A stretch of 64,000 nt of DNA from Ruminococcaceae bacterium UBA4871 (GCA_002399445.1 DHDR01000031.1:17026-81025); one strand, 5' to 3'. Positions 24,594-33,032 are shown, numbered from the stretch's first letter. The notes: generated by a model from the letters alone, not told the origin. Program-made: numbers and translations.

Positions 24594-25348
24594 AAGGCGC
24601 CAATATTAGTAACACTTCTCTTTTACTTGCCTCATCACTTGTACTCGTTTCGCTGCTGTTTTCCTATTTTCAAAAACTTAAATTGGAAAAAGAAACCATT
24701 ATCAGCGTTATCCGGGCTGTCGTGCAGCTTTTCGTTGTAGGATACATTCTTCAGTTCATCTTTGGACTGCACAACCCAGTTGTTACCACTTTGATTATCC
24801 TAGCAATGACCTTCAATGCGTCGTATAACGCCGCAAAACGCGGAAAAGAAATTAAAAACGGGATTTGGATTTCTTTCATTTCTATTTTTGTCGGGTCAGG
24901 TATCACGCTGACTGTTCTCATTTTGTCTGGTGCAATCAAATATGAAGCCTATCAAATGATTCCTATCAGCGGGATGCTGATCAGCAACGCCATGATTGCC
25001 ATTGGATTATGCTACAGACAATTGGCTGCAAATTTTAAAAGCAGAAGAAATGAAGTGGAAGTGAAACTTTCATTAGGTGCAGACATTCATATGTCATCGA
25101 TTGGCATCCTTCGGGATTCCATTCGCACGGGAATGCTGCCAACCATTGATTCGACAAAAACCCTTGGAATCGTTTCCCTCCCCGGTATGATGACAGGGCT
25201 GATTCTTGCCGGAACATCTCCCGTAATGGCAATCCGTTATCAAATTATGGTAACCTTCATGATGCTTTCCACAACCGCTATTTCTTCTTTTATGGCCTGT
25301 TTCCTTTCCTATCGGGGATTTTTTAATGACCGGAAACAGTTGATTTAG
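24590..25348 (+). CDS. fetB: iron export ABC transporter permease, FetB-like (UPF0014)
   Basis: 252 residues, about six to seven membrane segments. The UPF0014 hallmarks are visible: IRAVVQLFVVGYILQFIF, AMTFNASYNAAKRGK, the PISGMLISNAMIAIGL block and SLPGMMTGLILAGTSPVMAIRYQI. It forms the channel with FetA. The superoxide dismutase gene lies 37 bases downstream on the other strand, which fits a role in iron and oxygen stress. Confidence 0.9.
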   Translation: MKGANISNTSLLLASSLVLVSLLFSYFQKLKLEKETIISVIRAVVQLFVVGYILQFIFGLHNPVVTTLIILAMTFNASYNAAKRGKEIKNGIWISFISIFVGSGITLTVLILSGAIKYEAYQMIPISGMLISNAMIAIGLCYRQLAANFKSRRNEVEVKLSLGADIHMSSIGILRDSIRTGMLPTIDSTKTLGIVSLPGMMTGLILAGTSPVMAIRYQIMVTFMMLSTTAISSFMACFLSYRGFFNDRKQLI

Positions 25349-25385
25349 CAGAGCAGCATACCCACGAGGAGCGAACAAGAAACTG

Positions 25386-26018
25386 TCATTTTCTCGATCT
25401 GCCATATGCCTGATTGGCTTTTTGCCAGTCAATCACGTGGAACCAGTTTTCAATATATTCATCTCTCCGGTTTAGATATTGCAAAAAATAGGCATGTTCC
25501 CAAACATCGATGACAATAAGAGGGCGGAATCCAGAAGAGATTGGTGAATCCTGATTAGCTGTTTGTACCAGTGAAAGATTCCCTCTGCAATTCTGTACGA
25601 GCCACATCCATCCGGAACCAAATACAGCCATTGCACGTTCTTTAAAAATTTTTTTAAAATTTTCAAAAGACGCAAATTTCTGAGCAATTGCATCGGCAAG
25701 ATTTCCGGTCGGTTTATTTTGTGAATTCTCCGCGTGCAGAGACTGAAAAAAGAAATTGTGATTCCATACACCTCCGCCAAGCCTTCTTACCTGCGTCCTA
25801 TAAGCAGGAGGTATGGTACACAAATGGGACAACATGTATGGCAAGCTGAAAGTTTGCATTCTGGGACAAGCAGACACGGCAGTATTGAGCTTATCGACAT
25901 ACGCTTTTAAAAGTTTGTCATGATGTACCTGCATGGTCTGCCTATTGATAAACGGCTCTAAAGCATCATACGCATAAGGCAAAGGCACTAAATCAAACGG
26001 ATAGTAATTTTCTGGCAT
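25386..26018 (-). CDS. sodA: superoxide dismutase (Fe/Mn family)
   Basis: 210 residues. Metal ligands H32, H87 (WNHNFFF), D171 and H175 (DVWEHAYFLQY) and the gateway Y40 are present. At residues 36-37 the family HH or HL of HHxKHH is LL here, replacing the conserved second-shell histidine (E. coli H30). The segment before the central helix is rich in Cys/Met/Leu. It should convert superoxide to peroxide and oxygen; whether it uses iron, manganese or either cannot be seen. It converges with fetAB. Confidence 0.92.
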   Translation of the reverse strand: MPENYYPFDLVPLPYAYDALEPFINRQTMQVHHDKLLKAYVDKLNTAVSACPRMQTFSLPYMLSHLCTIPPAYRTQVRRLGGGVWNHNFFFQSLHAENSQNKPTGNLADAIAQKFASFENFKKIFKERAMAVFGSGWMWLVQNCRGNLSLVQTANQDSPISSGFRPLIVIDVWEHAYFLQYLNRRDEYIENWFHVIDWQKANQAYGRSRK

Positions 26019-26297
26019 GTTTCAGTCTCCTTATCTGCCATTTTTGTTTCCATTCTAATTATCGTATGAACGCTTTTCTGTAAATATTCTTTTGGCATCT
26101 ACTTCGTAATTTCAAGTCTTTTTTACAACTGAAAGAGACAGAGAGCAGTATGCTCTCTGCCTCTTTCAGTTGCTGTCGAATTTTCTATACCTGCCTCTAT
26201 TGATTTTTTTGAATGCGGCTCATACTCTGCTAAGTTACAGCCAATACATAATCACAAAGTCTGTATCTGTATCATACAAACACCTGTTTGAGGCAAG
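26019..26297. other. spacer with a long perfect hairpin
   Basis: Between sodA and the tRNA terminator. A 21-bp stem with one A/C mismatch (26126-26147 with 26151-26172) closes a GTA loop. It has no T-run on either strand in the right place, so it is not a normal terminator; it lies about 110 bases upstream of the sodA start and might be in its leader. Confidence 0.6.
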
Positions 26298-26333
26298 AAA
26301 AAGCCCGCACAAACGCAGTGTTCATGCGGGTTT
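26298..26333 (-). terminator. terminator of the tRNA operon
   Basis: CCCGCA (26304-26309) pairs with TGCGGG (26325-26330), extended by three pairs, followed on the minus strand by a short U-run. It lies 16 bases beyond the tRNA-Gln 3' end. Confidence 0.75.
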
Positions 26334-26348
26334 CAAGAGATATTCACT

Positions 26349-26423
26349 TGGCTGGGCTGGCGGGATTCGGACCCACGCATGACGGAGTCAAAGTCCGTTG
26401 CCTTACCGCTTGGCTACAGCCCA
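26349..26423 (-). tRNA. tRNA-Gln (anticodon TTG), CCA encoded
   Basis: Full cloverleaf: acceptor TGGGCTG/CAGCCCA, D-arm GCCAAGCGGTAAGGC, anticodon stem ACGGA/TCCGT with loop CTTTGAC, discriminator G and encoded CCA. The T-loop reads TCCGAAT where TTCGAAT is usual, so the base at position 55 is C, and pseudouridine 55 cannot form. Confidence 0.93.
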
Positions 26424-26472
26424 ATATAAAAATACGGAGCGTGGAAAATCCATGCCCCGTACAGTAAATGTG

Positions 26473-26550
26473 TGGGGTGGAAGATGGGATTCGAACCCAC
26501 GGTCTCCAGAGCCACAATCTGGCGCTTTAACCAGCTAAGCTACATCCACC
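26473..26550 (-). tRNA. tRNA-His (anticodon GTG), CCA encoded
   Basis: The anticodon loop TTGTGGC gives GTG. A G precedes the acceptor stem (position -1), opposite discriminator C, as required for histidyl-tRNA synthetase. The acceptor stem GTGGATG/CTTCCAC has a T/T mismatch at pair 6-67. Confidence 0.93.
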
Positions 26551-26553
26551 ATT

Positions 26554-26630
<77 letters not shown>

Positions 26631-26644
26631 GTATCCCTTCCTCA

Positions 26645-26718
26645 TGGAGCGAGTGATGGGAATCGAACCCACACAACCAGCTTGGAAGGCTGGAGTTCTA
26701 CCATTGAACTACACTCGC
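26645..26718 (-). tRNA. tRNA-Gly (anticodon TCC), CCA encoded
   Basis: Acceptor GCGAGTG/CACTCGC, discriminator T, anticodon stem CCAGC/GCTGG with loop CTTCCAA, T-loop TTCGATT. First gene of the four-tRNA operon. Confidence 0.95.
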
Positions 26719-26735
26719 AATTAGCAACGGATACT

Positions 26736-26765
26736 AATATACCATAGAAAGCCTCTATTTGTCAA
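26736..26765 (-). promoter_or_regulatory. promoter of the tRNA operon
   Basis: Minus strand TTGACA (26760-26765), 18-base spacer, TATATT (26736-26741), 18 bases before tRNA-Gly. Confidence 0.75.
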
Positions 26766-26976
26766 GAGTTCACCCGCAAATTCAGCAATTTTTTCTTAAT
26801 TCGGTCAATATTTCGAGAATCTTATTCAGATTCGTGCAAATATTGCATGATATAGAAATTATCGGAAGTAAGATTGGAAATAAGAAATGTAACCCACAAA
26901 AGAAAACATGTTTTCAAAGAAATCCCCGTTGGAAAGTTTTCCGCACTTTTCCCCCACCCACAGGGGGCTTAACGCT

Positions 26977-28017
26977 TTATGTCATTTGCGCAACAGGCGG
27001 ATGCGGTAAAATTTTTTGCAGCAATTTCTGTAACGTACTTCCACCCAAACCAAACGGCTGGACAGCCCGGCAGCCTGGTACCGACATCGCTGCACCATTT
27101 TTATCAAATTCCAGCACACAAGCATCGGACGAAATCACATCATCAATAAATGCAAGATCAGAATAAAAATCCACACAGAAAACCGGATTCCTCTGGGACT
27201 GCCGTGAATGGACTGTATAAGCGAGCATTTCTTTCTGTTTCTTTTCAGAACAGGTATCTGCCGCTACAAAGAAGAAAAACGGTACCCTTGCCTGCAAAAT
27301 ATGCGGCAAGATTTGTTCTTCATAAGTTTCCCTGCTGAAACAACTGTCATAATCGCACCATGCAGCATAAAAGCATTTGCTCTGCTGCATGAATGCAGCT
27401 TCATTCAAAAAATGCGTACTGTCCCAATGGATACATGTCAGTGTATTTTTCACTTCCAGCATTGCACGGGAGAGTTCCGCTGTCACATGACAACCCTCCA
27501 CAAATAGGATAAAAGCGCAATTCCGGTATTTTTTCAAAACTGGTACCAATTTGAGTGGAGAATAATCCTGACTGCAAAAAAATATATAGCAGGAAATGCC
27601 CATGGCAACACCTTGGCGAATCACATCATCCAACATGTCAACCGTAAGCGTTCCGCCGGTATCCATCCGAAAAACAATTGTCCACGGAACATTGTGACCC
27701 GCTGTCTTTTCCAGCGCACGGACTTTTTTGGCTCCAACGGTCCAGCTATTATAAGCCAAGTTCATACCAAATGTCTTGAGCTGCTTTTGATTCGCATACA
27801 CAACCAAGTCATGAATCCATTTGTAGTAGGAACTGCGTTCATTGCGAAGCATTTCACCGAAAATGTCAAAGAAATAACGCTGAAATCTTCCTTTTGCAAA
27901 AAAAGTTCCCAAATCCACCAGCTGCCGAACGCTGCGTTTTGGATCACGCTCAATATCTTTGAATCCCTTATCCACGGCAGCGCTGATGAATGTTCGTGTC
28001 ATTACATCTGATTTCAC
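26977..28017 (-). CDS. cysteine-cluster-less radical-SAM-like protein
   Basis: 346 residues from the GTG at 28017, placed by the AAAGGCGGGTGA upstream; GTG 28026 is also possible. Overall order of segments matches a clostridial radical-SAM/SPASM-like family: a helical N-terminus (20-85), HNVPWTI (108-114), then VIRQGVAMGISCYIFF, the FILFVEG and AMLEVKN strands, and the PVFCVDFYSDL and LEFDKNGAAMSVPGC end. Between PWTIVFR and TGGTL the family has a CxxxCxxC loop of about 15-20 residues; here it is deleted, and the GGEP-like SAM motif is absent. The product looks intact and full-length, so a pseudoenzyme is possible. No partner gene is adjacent. Confidence 0.55.
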   Translation of the reverse strand: MKSDVMTRTFISAAVDKGFKDIERDPKRSVRQLVDLGTFFAKGRFQRYFFDIFGEMLRNERSSYYKWIHDLVVYANQKQLKTFGMNLAYNSWTVGAKKVRALEKTAGHNVPWTIVFRMDTGGTLTVDMLDDVIRQGVAMGISCYIFFCSQDYSPLKLVPVLKKYRNCAFILFVEGCHVTAELSRAMLEVKNTLTCIHWDSTHFLNEAAFMQQSKCFYAAWCDYDSCFSRETYEEQILPHILQARVPFFFFVAADTCSEKKQKEMLAYTVHSRQSQRNPVFCVDFYSDLAFIDDVISSDACVLEFDKNGAAMSVPGCRAVQPFGLGGSTLQKLLQKILPHPPVAQMT

Positions 28018-28341
28018 ACTGCTCACCCGCCTTTATTAGCTTTTTAATGAATATCTTTGCCGTTTATTTTCTCAATTTTCTGAATGACAGGTAAAATAAT
28101 GATTATAAATAACTATAATCTTTTTTGAGTTTTGCCAAAATAGACAAACATACACATATGTCTAAAAAACAGACGCTTGTGTAGAGTTGTCGTATTTCTG
28201 CGAAAAAGGAAAAGCATTTGTCAAAATACTTTTTTTCTGGTACTCTAACTATGATATAATAAAATGTGTTGAAAGTAAATGGCTGAATCAGATTCTACCT
28301 TTTCACACTTCAGCCTGCAAAGTAAAAGGAGAAGATACATA
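28018..28341. promoter_or_regulatory. divergent promoter region of the radical-SAM-like and degV2 genes
   Basis: A TATAAT at 28255-28260 with a weak -35 serves degV2. A perfect inverted repeat GATTATA/TATAATC (28101-28107 and 28114-28120), with a 6-base centre, lies on the other side and could be an operator. No ORF of its own is seen. Confidence 0.45.
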
Positions 28342-29235
28342 ATGGAGGATGGTTACTGTCTATTAACAGATGCCACAGCTGAATTGAGTCCGGAACTTGC
28401 CCAGCAGCTTGACGTTGACGTCATACCAATGCCGCTTGATATTGACGGTGTTCCTTACCAATTTCAGTTTTTCAATGACAATTTCAGTGTTTCAGATTTT
28501 TACGGACAACTGCGTGCGGGAAAATTTTCCCATACATCGCAGGTAAACGAATCCGTTTATCAGGAATATTTTGAAAAATATCTGAAGCAGGGTATTGATA
28601 TTCTGTACCTTTGTTTCTCCTCTGGCCTTAGCAGCACTTATCATGCAGCATGCCGCTGCATGGAACAGCTGCGCGAAAAATATCCGGAACGTCGGATGAC
28701 CTGCATCGACAGTTTGTGTGCATCCGCTGGACTAGGACTGCTGACCTACACAGCAGTCCAAAAGAAACGGGCCGGTGCCACTATGGAAGAACTGGAAAAA
28801 TGGGCGCTGGGACGCCGTCAAGCCGTATGCCACTGCTTCAAAGTGGATGAGCTGGACCATCTGCGCCGTGGTGGGCGCATTTCCGCCACAACAGCAATCG
28901 TTGGTTCTGCACTTCAGATCAAACCCATTCTCGTCGTGAATCCGGAAGGAAAATTGCAGCCGATTGCAAAGGTACGCGGCCGCAGACGCGCCATGGAGTA
29001 TCTGCTGAACGCCGTGAAAAAGAATCTGCTGGATGATGAAGAAAGCGAGACACTTTTCATCGGCCATGGCGATGACCTTGGAGAAGCAATTGCACTGAAA
29101 AAAGCCGTGCAGGCAGAGTGCCCACATGTTAAAAAAGTCTTTGTTGTTCCACTCAGTCCCATCATCGGGACACACGTCGGCCCGGGCATGATTGATATTC
29201 TGTTTTACGGCAAAGACCGTATGTGCAAAATCTAA
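28342..29235 (+). CDS. degV: DegV family fatty-acid-binding protein, copy 2
   Basis: 297 residues from the ATG at 28342, after AAAGGAGAA; the 21-residue upstream extension is not credible. It starts DGYCLLTDATAELSPELAQQL, with the central SSGLSSTYHAA loop that binds the fatty-acid head group, RRGGRISATTAIVGSALQIKPIL and a C-terminal GTHVGPGMIDILFYG. Related to but clearly different from the copy at 21282, so the two may hold different fatty acids. A terminator follows at 29270. Confidence 0.92.
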   Translation: MEDGYCLLTDATAELSPELAQQLDVDVIPMPLDIDGVPYQFQFFNDNFSVSDFYGQLRAGKFSHTSQVNESVYQEYFEKYLKQGIDILYLCFSSGLSSTYHAACRCMEQLREKYPERRMTCIDSLCASAGLGLLTYTAVQKKRAGATMEELEKWALGRRQAVCHCFKVDELDHLRRGGRISATTAIVGSALQIKPILVVNPEGKLQPIAKVRGRRRAMEYLLNAVKKNLLDDEESETLFIGHGDDLGEAIALKKAVQAECPHVKKVFVVPLSPIIGTHVGPGMIDILFYGKDRMCKI

Positions 29236-29269
29236 TTTTTTCTTTTGGAATACAGATACATACAAAGCA

Positions 29270-29307
29270 AAAATGGATGACGCAATTGATGCTGTCATCC
29301 ATTTTTT
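29270..29307. terminator. bidirectional terminator between degV2 and the ClpE-like gene
   Basis: AAAATGGATGAC (29270-29281) pairs with GTCATCCATTTT (29294-29305). A T-run follows on the plus strand, and the A-rich 5' flank supplies U on the minus strand, so it can serve both converging genes. Confidence 0.85.
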
Positions 29308-29325
29308 GTATCCGTCAGTCTCCCG

Positions 29326-31638
29326 TTAAACCAAGGTGCAAAGTGATAGCTCATCCTGCTGATCCTGCACCGTCAGGCTAACTCCGGCAAGTCCTGTTTC
29401 TGATGTGTTGATGATAATCTCGGCAAGTTTATCCTCTACTTTGCGGCGAATCAGATTCCGCAGGTCACGCGCGCCGCTCTTACCGCCATATGCGTGCTTA
29501 GCAAGCCAGCGGATGGCAGCCGCATCATACGTAAATGTAATTCTGCGCTCTTTAAGGGAATCCACATATTCATTCAGCATCAGCTTTGCAATTTTTCCAA
29601 AGTCCTCTTCCGAAAGCGGACGGAAAACAATAATTTCATCTACCCGGCTCAGGAACTCCGGCCGCAAAAACTCCCGCAGTGCTTTCAACGCATGTTCTTT
29701 GCTGGCATTCTCTTCACTGCGGTTGAATCCCAGCGCCGACTCCTGCGTGTTGCTGCCGGCATTACTGGTCATAATAATAATGGTATTTTCAAAGTTAACA
29801 TTTCTACCCTGCGCATCCGTGATATGACCTTCATCCAGAATCTGCAGAAGAATATTCATGACATCAGGGTGGGCTTTTTCAATCTCATCAAACAGCAAAA
29901 CACTGTAAGGCTGACGGCGGACTTTCTCAGTCAGCTGCCCGGCCTCATCATAGCCAACATAACCGGGAGGAGAACCAATGATGCGGGAAACGCTGTACTT
30001 CTCCATAAATTCACTCATGTCCAAACGAATCAGCGTTTCAGGTTTGTCAAAAAGCTCTTTAGAAAGCACTTTGGCAAGCTCAGTTTTGCCGACACCGGTC
30101 GGCCCGACAAAAATAAAGGAAGCAGGACGGCGGCGCGGACTAATCTGTACCCTGCTGCGGCGGATTGCTGCGGAAACAGCAGAAACAGCTTCTCCCTGCC
30201 CAATAATATGCTGATTCAAAATACCTTCGATATTGGAAAGTTTTTTAAGCTCACTTTCCTGCACACGGCTGGCAGGGATTCCCGTCCAAAGTTCAATAAC
30301 ATGGGCAAGGTCCTTTTCTTCTACCGGTGCACCGATTGCTGAAGAAGCCAGTTCAGAAATGCGCTGCTCAGTACGGGAAATTTCCGTACGTACCTTGGCA
30401 AGCTGCTCAAAATTTGTCTCCTCGCCGTCTGCCGTCATATCTTCTTCATCCCGGTGCAGTTTTGTCAGTTGATTATTAAGCTGATCATATTCGGACATGG
30501 ATTTATTTCGCAGAGCCGCACATGCGCAGGACTCATCCAGCAAGTCAATCGCTTTGTCCGGCAGGAAACGGTCATTGATGTAGCGCTCTGCTAAAACTAC
30601 TGTGCGTTTCGCAATCTCATTTGACACATGCACCCTGTGAAAATTTTCATAATAGCCTTTAATACCGAGGATGATCTGTGTGGCTTCCTCCACAGATGGT
30701 TCATCAATAGTGACCGGCTGGAAACGGCGCTCCAGTGCCGCATCCTTCTCAATATACTTGCGGTATTCTGTAAAAGTGGTTGCGCCAATCACCTGAATTT
30801 CTCCGCGGGAAAGGGCCGGCTTCAGAATATTGGCAGCATTCATACTGCCCTCTGCATCACCTGTACCCACCAGATTATGAATTTCATCAATGAACAGGAT
30901 AATATTTCCCTCCTGCCGAATTTCATCAATCAGGCCTTTGATACGGCTCTCAAACTGTCCGCGAAACTGCGTGCCTGCAACCAGAGATGTCAGATCCAAC
31001 AGGAAAATTTCCTTTTGCTGCAGATGTGCCGGCACATTTCCGTCTGCAATCCGCAAAGCCAGCCCTTCGGCTACTGCAGTCTTGCCGACACCCGGTTCCC
31101 CAATCAGGCAGGGATTATTTTTCGTGCGGCGGGAAAGGATCTGGATGACACGGCTGATTTCCTTATCACGGCCAATCACATGGTCCATTTCGCCGGATTT
31201 TGCCTTTGCCGTCAGATTCGTGCAATACGCATTCAGATGCCTGCGCTTCGTCTTGGCTCTGTCGGCCCTGCCCCTTTTCTTTTTCTCAGATGAAGATGAA
31301 TCTTCAGAGGCATGCTCCTGTGCAGGCTGGCTTTCTGACCCACCATAAAAATTTTTCAGAAAAGCGGTGGGGAGCAATGCAGCACCGCCGGGGACAAAAC
31401 CATCTTCATCCCCATTGTTTTCCGTATTTCCGCCATCCGGATTTACAAGATCATTTAGTTCATCCTCCATGGCCTCCATCTGTTCATCCGTCAAACCCAT
31501 CTTATCTATCAAATCATTTACCGGCTTTATGCCAAGTTCCCTTGCACAGGTCAGACAAAGCCCCTGTGTTTTGCCAGCATCCTCCGAGGAAGAAAGGAAT
31601 ACCACCGCAGGACGCTTATGACACCTGGAACACAACAT
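29326..31638 (-). CDS. clpE: ClpE-like AAA+ unfoldase with N-terminal zinc finger
   Basis: 770 residues from the ATG at 31638 (the ORF is open 22 codons further). C3, C6, C28 and C31 form a C4 zinc finger as in ClpE; there is no double-Clp_N domain. Then an acidic, low-complexity linker (about 65-140), AAA-1 with Walker A GEPGVGKT (180-187) and Walker B FIDE (249-252), a short coiled insertion, and AAA-2 with GPTGVGKT (512-519). LGF in the ESALGFNRS loop is a candidate ClpP-binding tripeptide. It should unfold proteins for ClpP. No CtsR direct-repeat operator is visible upstream; a TATAAT occurs near 31710. Length is greater than the 699 residues of B. subtilis ClpE. Confidence 0.88.
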   Translation of the reverse strand: MLCSRCHKRPAVVFLSSSEDAGKTQGLCLTCARELGIKPVNDLIDKMGLTDEQMEAMEDELNDLVNPDGGNTENNGDEDGFVPGGAALLPTAFLKNFYGGSESQPAQEHASEDSSSSEKKKRGRADRAKTKRRHLNAYCTNLTAKAKSGEMDHVIGRDKEISRVIQILSRRTKNNPCLIGEPGVGKTAVAEGLALRIADGNVPAHLQQKEIFLLDLTSLVAGTQFRGQFESRIKGLIDEIRQEGNIILFIDEIHNLVGTGDAEGSMNAANILKPALSRGEIQVIGATTFTEYRKYIEKDAALERRFQPVTIDEPSVEEATQIILGIKGYYENFHRVHVSNEIAKRTVVLAERYINDRFLPDKAIDLLDESCACAALRNKSMSEYDQLNNQLTKLHRDEEDMTADGEETNFEQLAKVRTEISRTEQRISELASSAIGAPVEEKDLAHVIELWTGIPASRVQESELKKLSNIEGILNQHIIGQGEAVSAVSAAIRRSRVQISPRRRPASFIFVGPTGVGKTELAKVLSKELFDKPETLIRLDMSEFMEKYSVSRIIGSPPGYVGYDEAGQLTEKVRRQPYSVLLFDEIEKAHPDVMNILLQILDEGHITDAQGRNVNFENTIIIMTSNAGSNTQESALGFNRSEENASKEHALKALREFLRPEFLSRVDEIIVFRPLSEEDFGKIAKLMLNEYVDSLKERRITFTYDAAAIRWLAKHAYGGKSGARDLRNLIRRKVEDKLAEIIINTSETGLAGVSLTVQDQQDELSLCTLV

Positions 31639-31789
31639 CTTCAAAATCACTTCGTTTCTTTCAGAATTTCCGGATTTTTCACAAGCTGTGGAAAATCCGA
31701 ACACATATTATTATAGTCCATATAGGAGCCGGAAAGTTAAATAAATTATAAATAAATTCCGGCAACTACATCATTGGTCTAAATATTCG

Positions 31790-32404
31790 CTAGTTTTCTT
31801 TAATGCGCTTTTTCTTATCCATAACCTCGGCCAAGTCAATCTGGTCTTCCGGATCCGTACTTTTTAGGATGCGGAAAAACTCCCGGGCATACATCAAAAG
31901 CGCAAAAATCATAAATGCTGCTGTGATAACCAGCATAAGAATCGCTGTTTTCTGATGATAAAATTGGAAAACATCCATTACAAGGATTGTGACGAATGTA
32001 ACATAAAATAGGATTGTAGCCAGCTTGCCATACCATTTCGCGGCACATGGTTTTTTCCCTTTTTTCAGCAAAATTCCGCCTGCCACCAGCATAATGCCTT
32101 CCTTTACAATAAAAATCATCAGAAATGGCAGCAGGACCCAATGCCGGATGGCGATGCTGATCGCCACTGCGCCCTGTGTCAGCTTGTCAGAAAGCGGATC
32201 AAGCATCTGACCTAGTTCAGTAAACTGATTAAAATGCCGGGCCACAAAGCCATCCAGCGCATCTGTCAGCCCGGCAATAATTAATACGAGAACTGCTGCA
32301 CGGATATGTCCCCCTAAATACAGGCACATAAACGGAATGATCAGCACAATCCGCAGCACTGTCAGCGTATTGGGAATATTAAAATTTTTATTTTTGATCT
32401 GCAT
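31790..32404 (-). CDS. pgsA: CDP-alcohol phosphatidyltransferase, PgsA-like
   Basis: 204 residues from the ATG at 32404; an ATG four codons earlier lies right against the ribosome site. The CDP-alcohol signature DALDGFVARHFNQFTELGQMLDPLSDK keeps all catalytic aspartates. There are about five membrane segments. It most likely makes phosphatidylglycerol phosphate from CDP-diacylglycerol and glycerol 3-phosphate; cardiolipin synthase of the same fold cannot be fully excluded. It overlaps the cvpA gene by 17 bases. Confidence 0.88.
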   Translation of the reverse strand: MQIKNKNFNIPNTLTVLRIVLIIPFMCLYLGGHIRAAVLVLIIAGLTDALDGFVARHFNQFTELGQMLDPLSDKLTQGAVAISIAIRHWVLLPFLMIFIVKEGIMLVAGGILLKKGKKPCAAKWYGKLATILFYVTFVTILVMDVFQFYHQKTAILMLVITAAFMIFALLMYAREFFRILKSTDPEDQIDLAEVMDKKKRIKEN

Positions 32405-33032
32405 CCGCTTTGACATCCCCTCTCAGGATCTTATCATACAACGTATAAACCGGATTCCTGACAGACTTGGGAAGTTTAGTAAATGCTTCTTGCATTTTCT
32501 GTGTGATTTGAGTTCCGGCTTTTTTCACATTGGAAGCGAGCTTGCTGTTGTTTGGCGTCGACGGAGCCGCCGCTTCCTGCATCTGCAACACAACAGAATC
32601 ATGAAAGCCGGAAAGCGGAATGTTTTTGGGATATTTCAGAGCAAGCAATGGCAGTGCTAACCGCAATAGCGCACAAATCAGCATGACCGCAATCACACCT
32701 TTCACACCGCCCAAAATCCCGCCAAACACACGATTGACCGTATGCAGCACTGGAAGACGGCATACTGCAGTGAGCAGATGACCCACAATTCCAGCAAAAA
32801 TCAGAATGAGCAGGAACGCCAATATCGTACAAATGATTTTCGCCGCAAATGGATCCTGCTTTTTCATAATGGGTATCACACCGGCAAGCCATTTCCCTAA
32901 ATGAGGGGACAGCAGCACTGCTGCAATCATCCCTACCAGCCCGGCAAGCGTGCGTGCAGCACCTTTATTGGCACCTGCAATAATGCAGGCAATCAAAACA
33001 ATGATAAGAATAATATCTATGGCAACACCCAT
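32388..33032 (-). CDS. CvpA family membrane protein
   Basis: 214 residues from the ATG at 33032, preceded by AGGAGG. Four hydrophobic segments in the first about 145 residues and a polar C-terminal tail with predicted helix (KLASNVKKAGTQITQKMQEAF). This fits the CvpA family, named for colicin V production in E. coli; its real role is unclear, with links to envelope stress and membrane processes. It lies in a run after the DUF5711 gene. Confidence 0.85.
   Translation of the reverse strand: MGVAIDIILIIVLIACIIAGANKGAARTLAGLVGMIAAVLLSPHLGKWLAGVIPIMKKQDPFAAKIICTILAFLLILIFAGIVGHLLTAVCRLPVLHTVNRVFGGILGGVKGVIAVMLICALLRLALPLLALKYPKNIPLSGFHDSVVLQMQEAAAPSTPNNSKLASNVKKAGTQITQKMQEAFTKLPKSVRNPVYTLYDKILRGDVKADADQK

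Noticed and set aside
26126..26172. Terminator for sodA or tRNA genes
   Set aside because: No U-run follows on either strand; the tRNA operon has its own terminator at 26298-26333.
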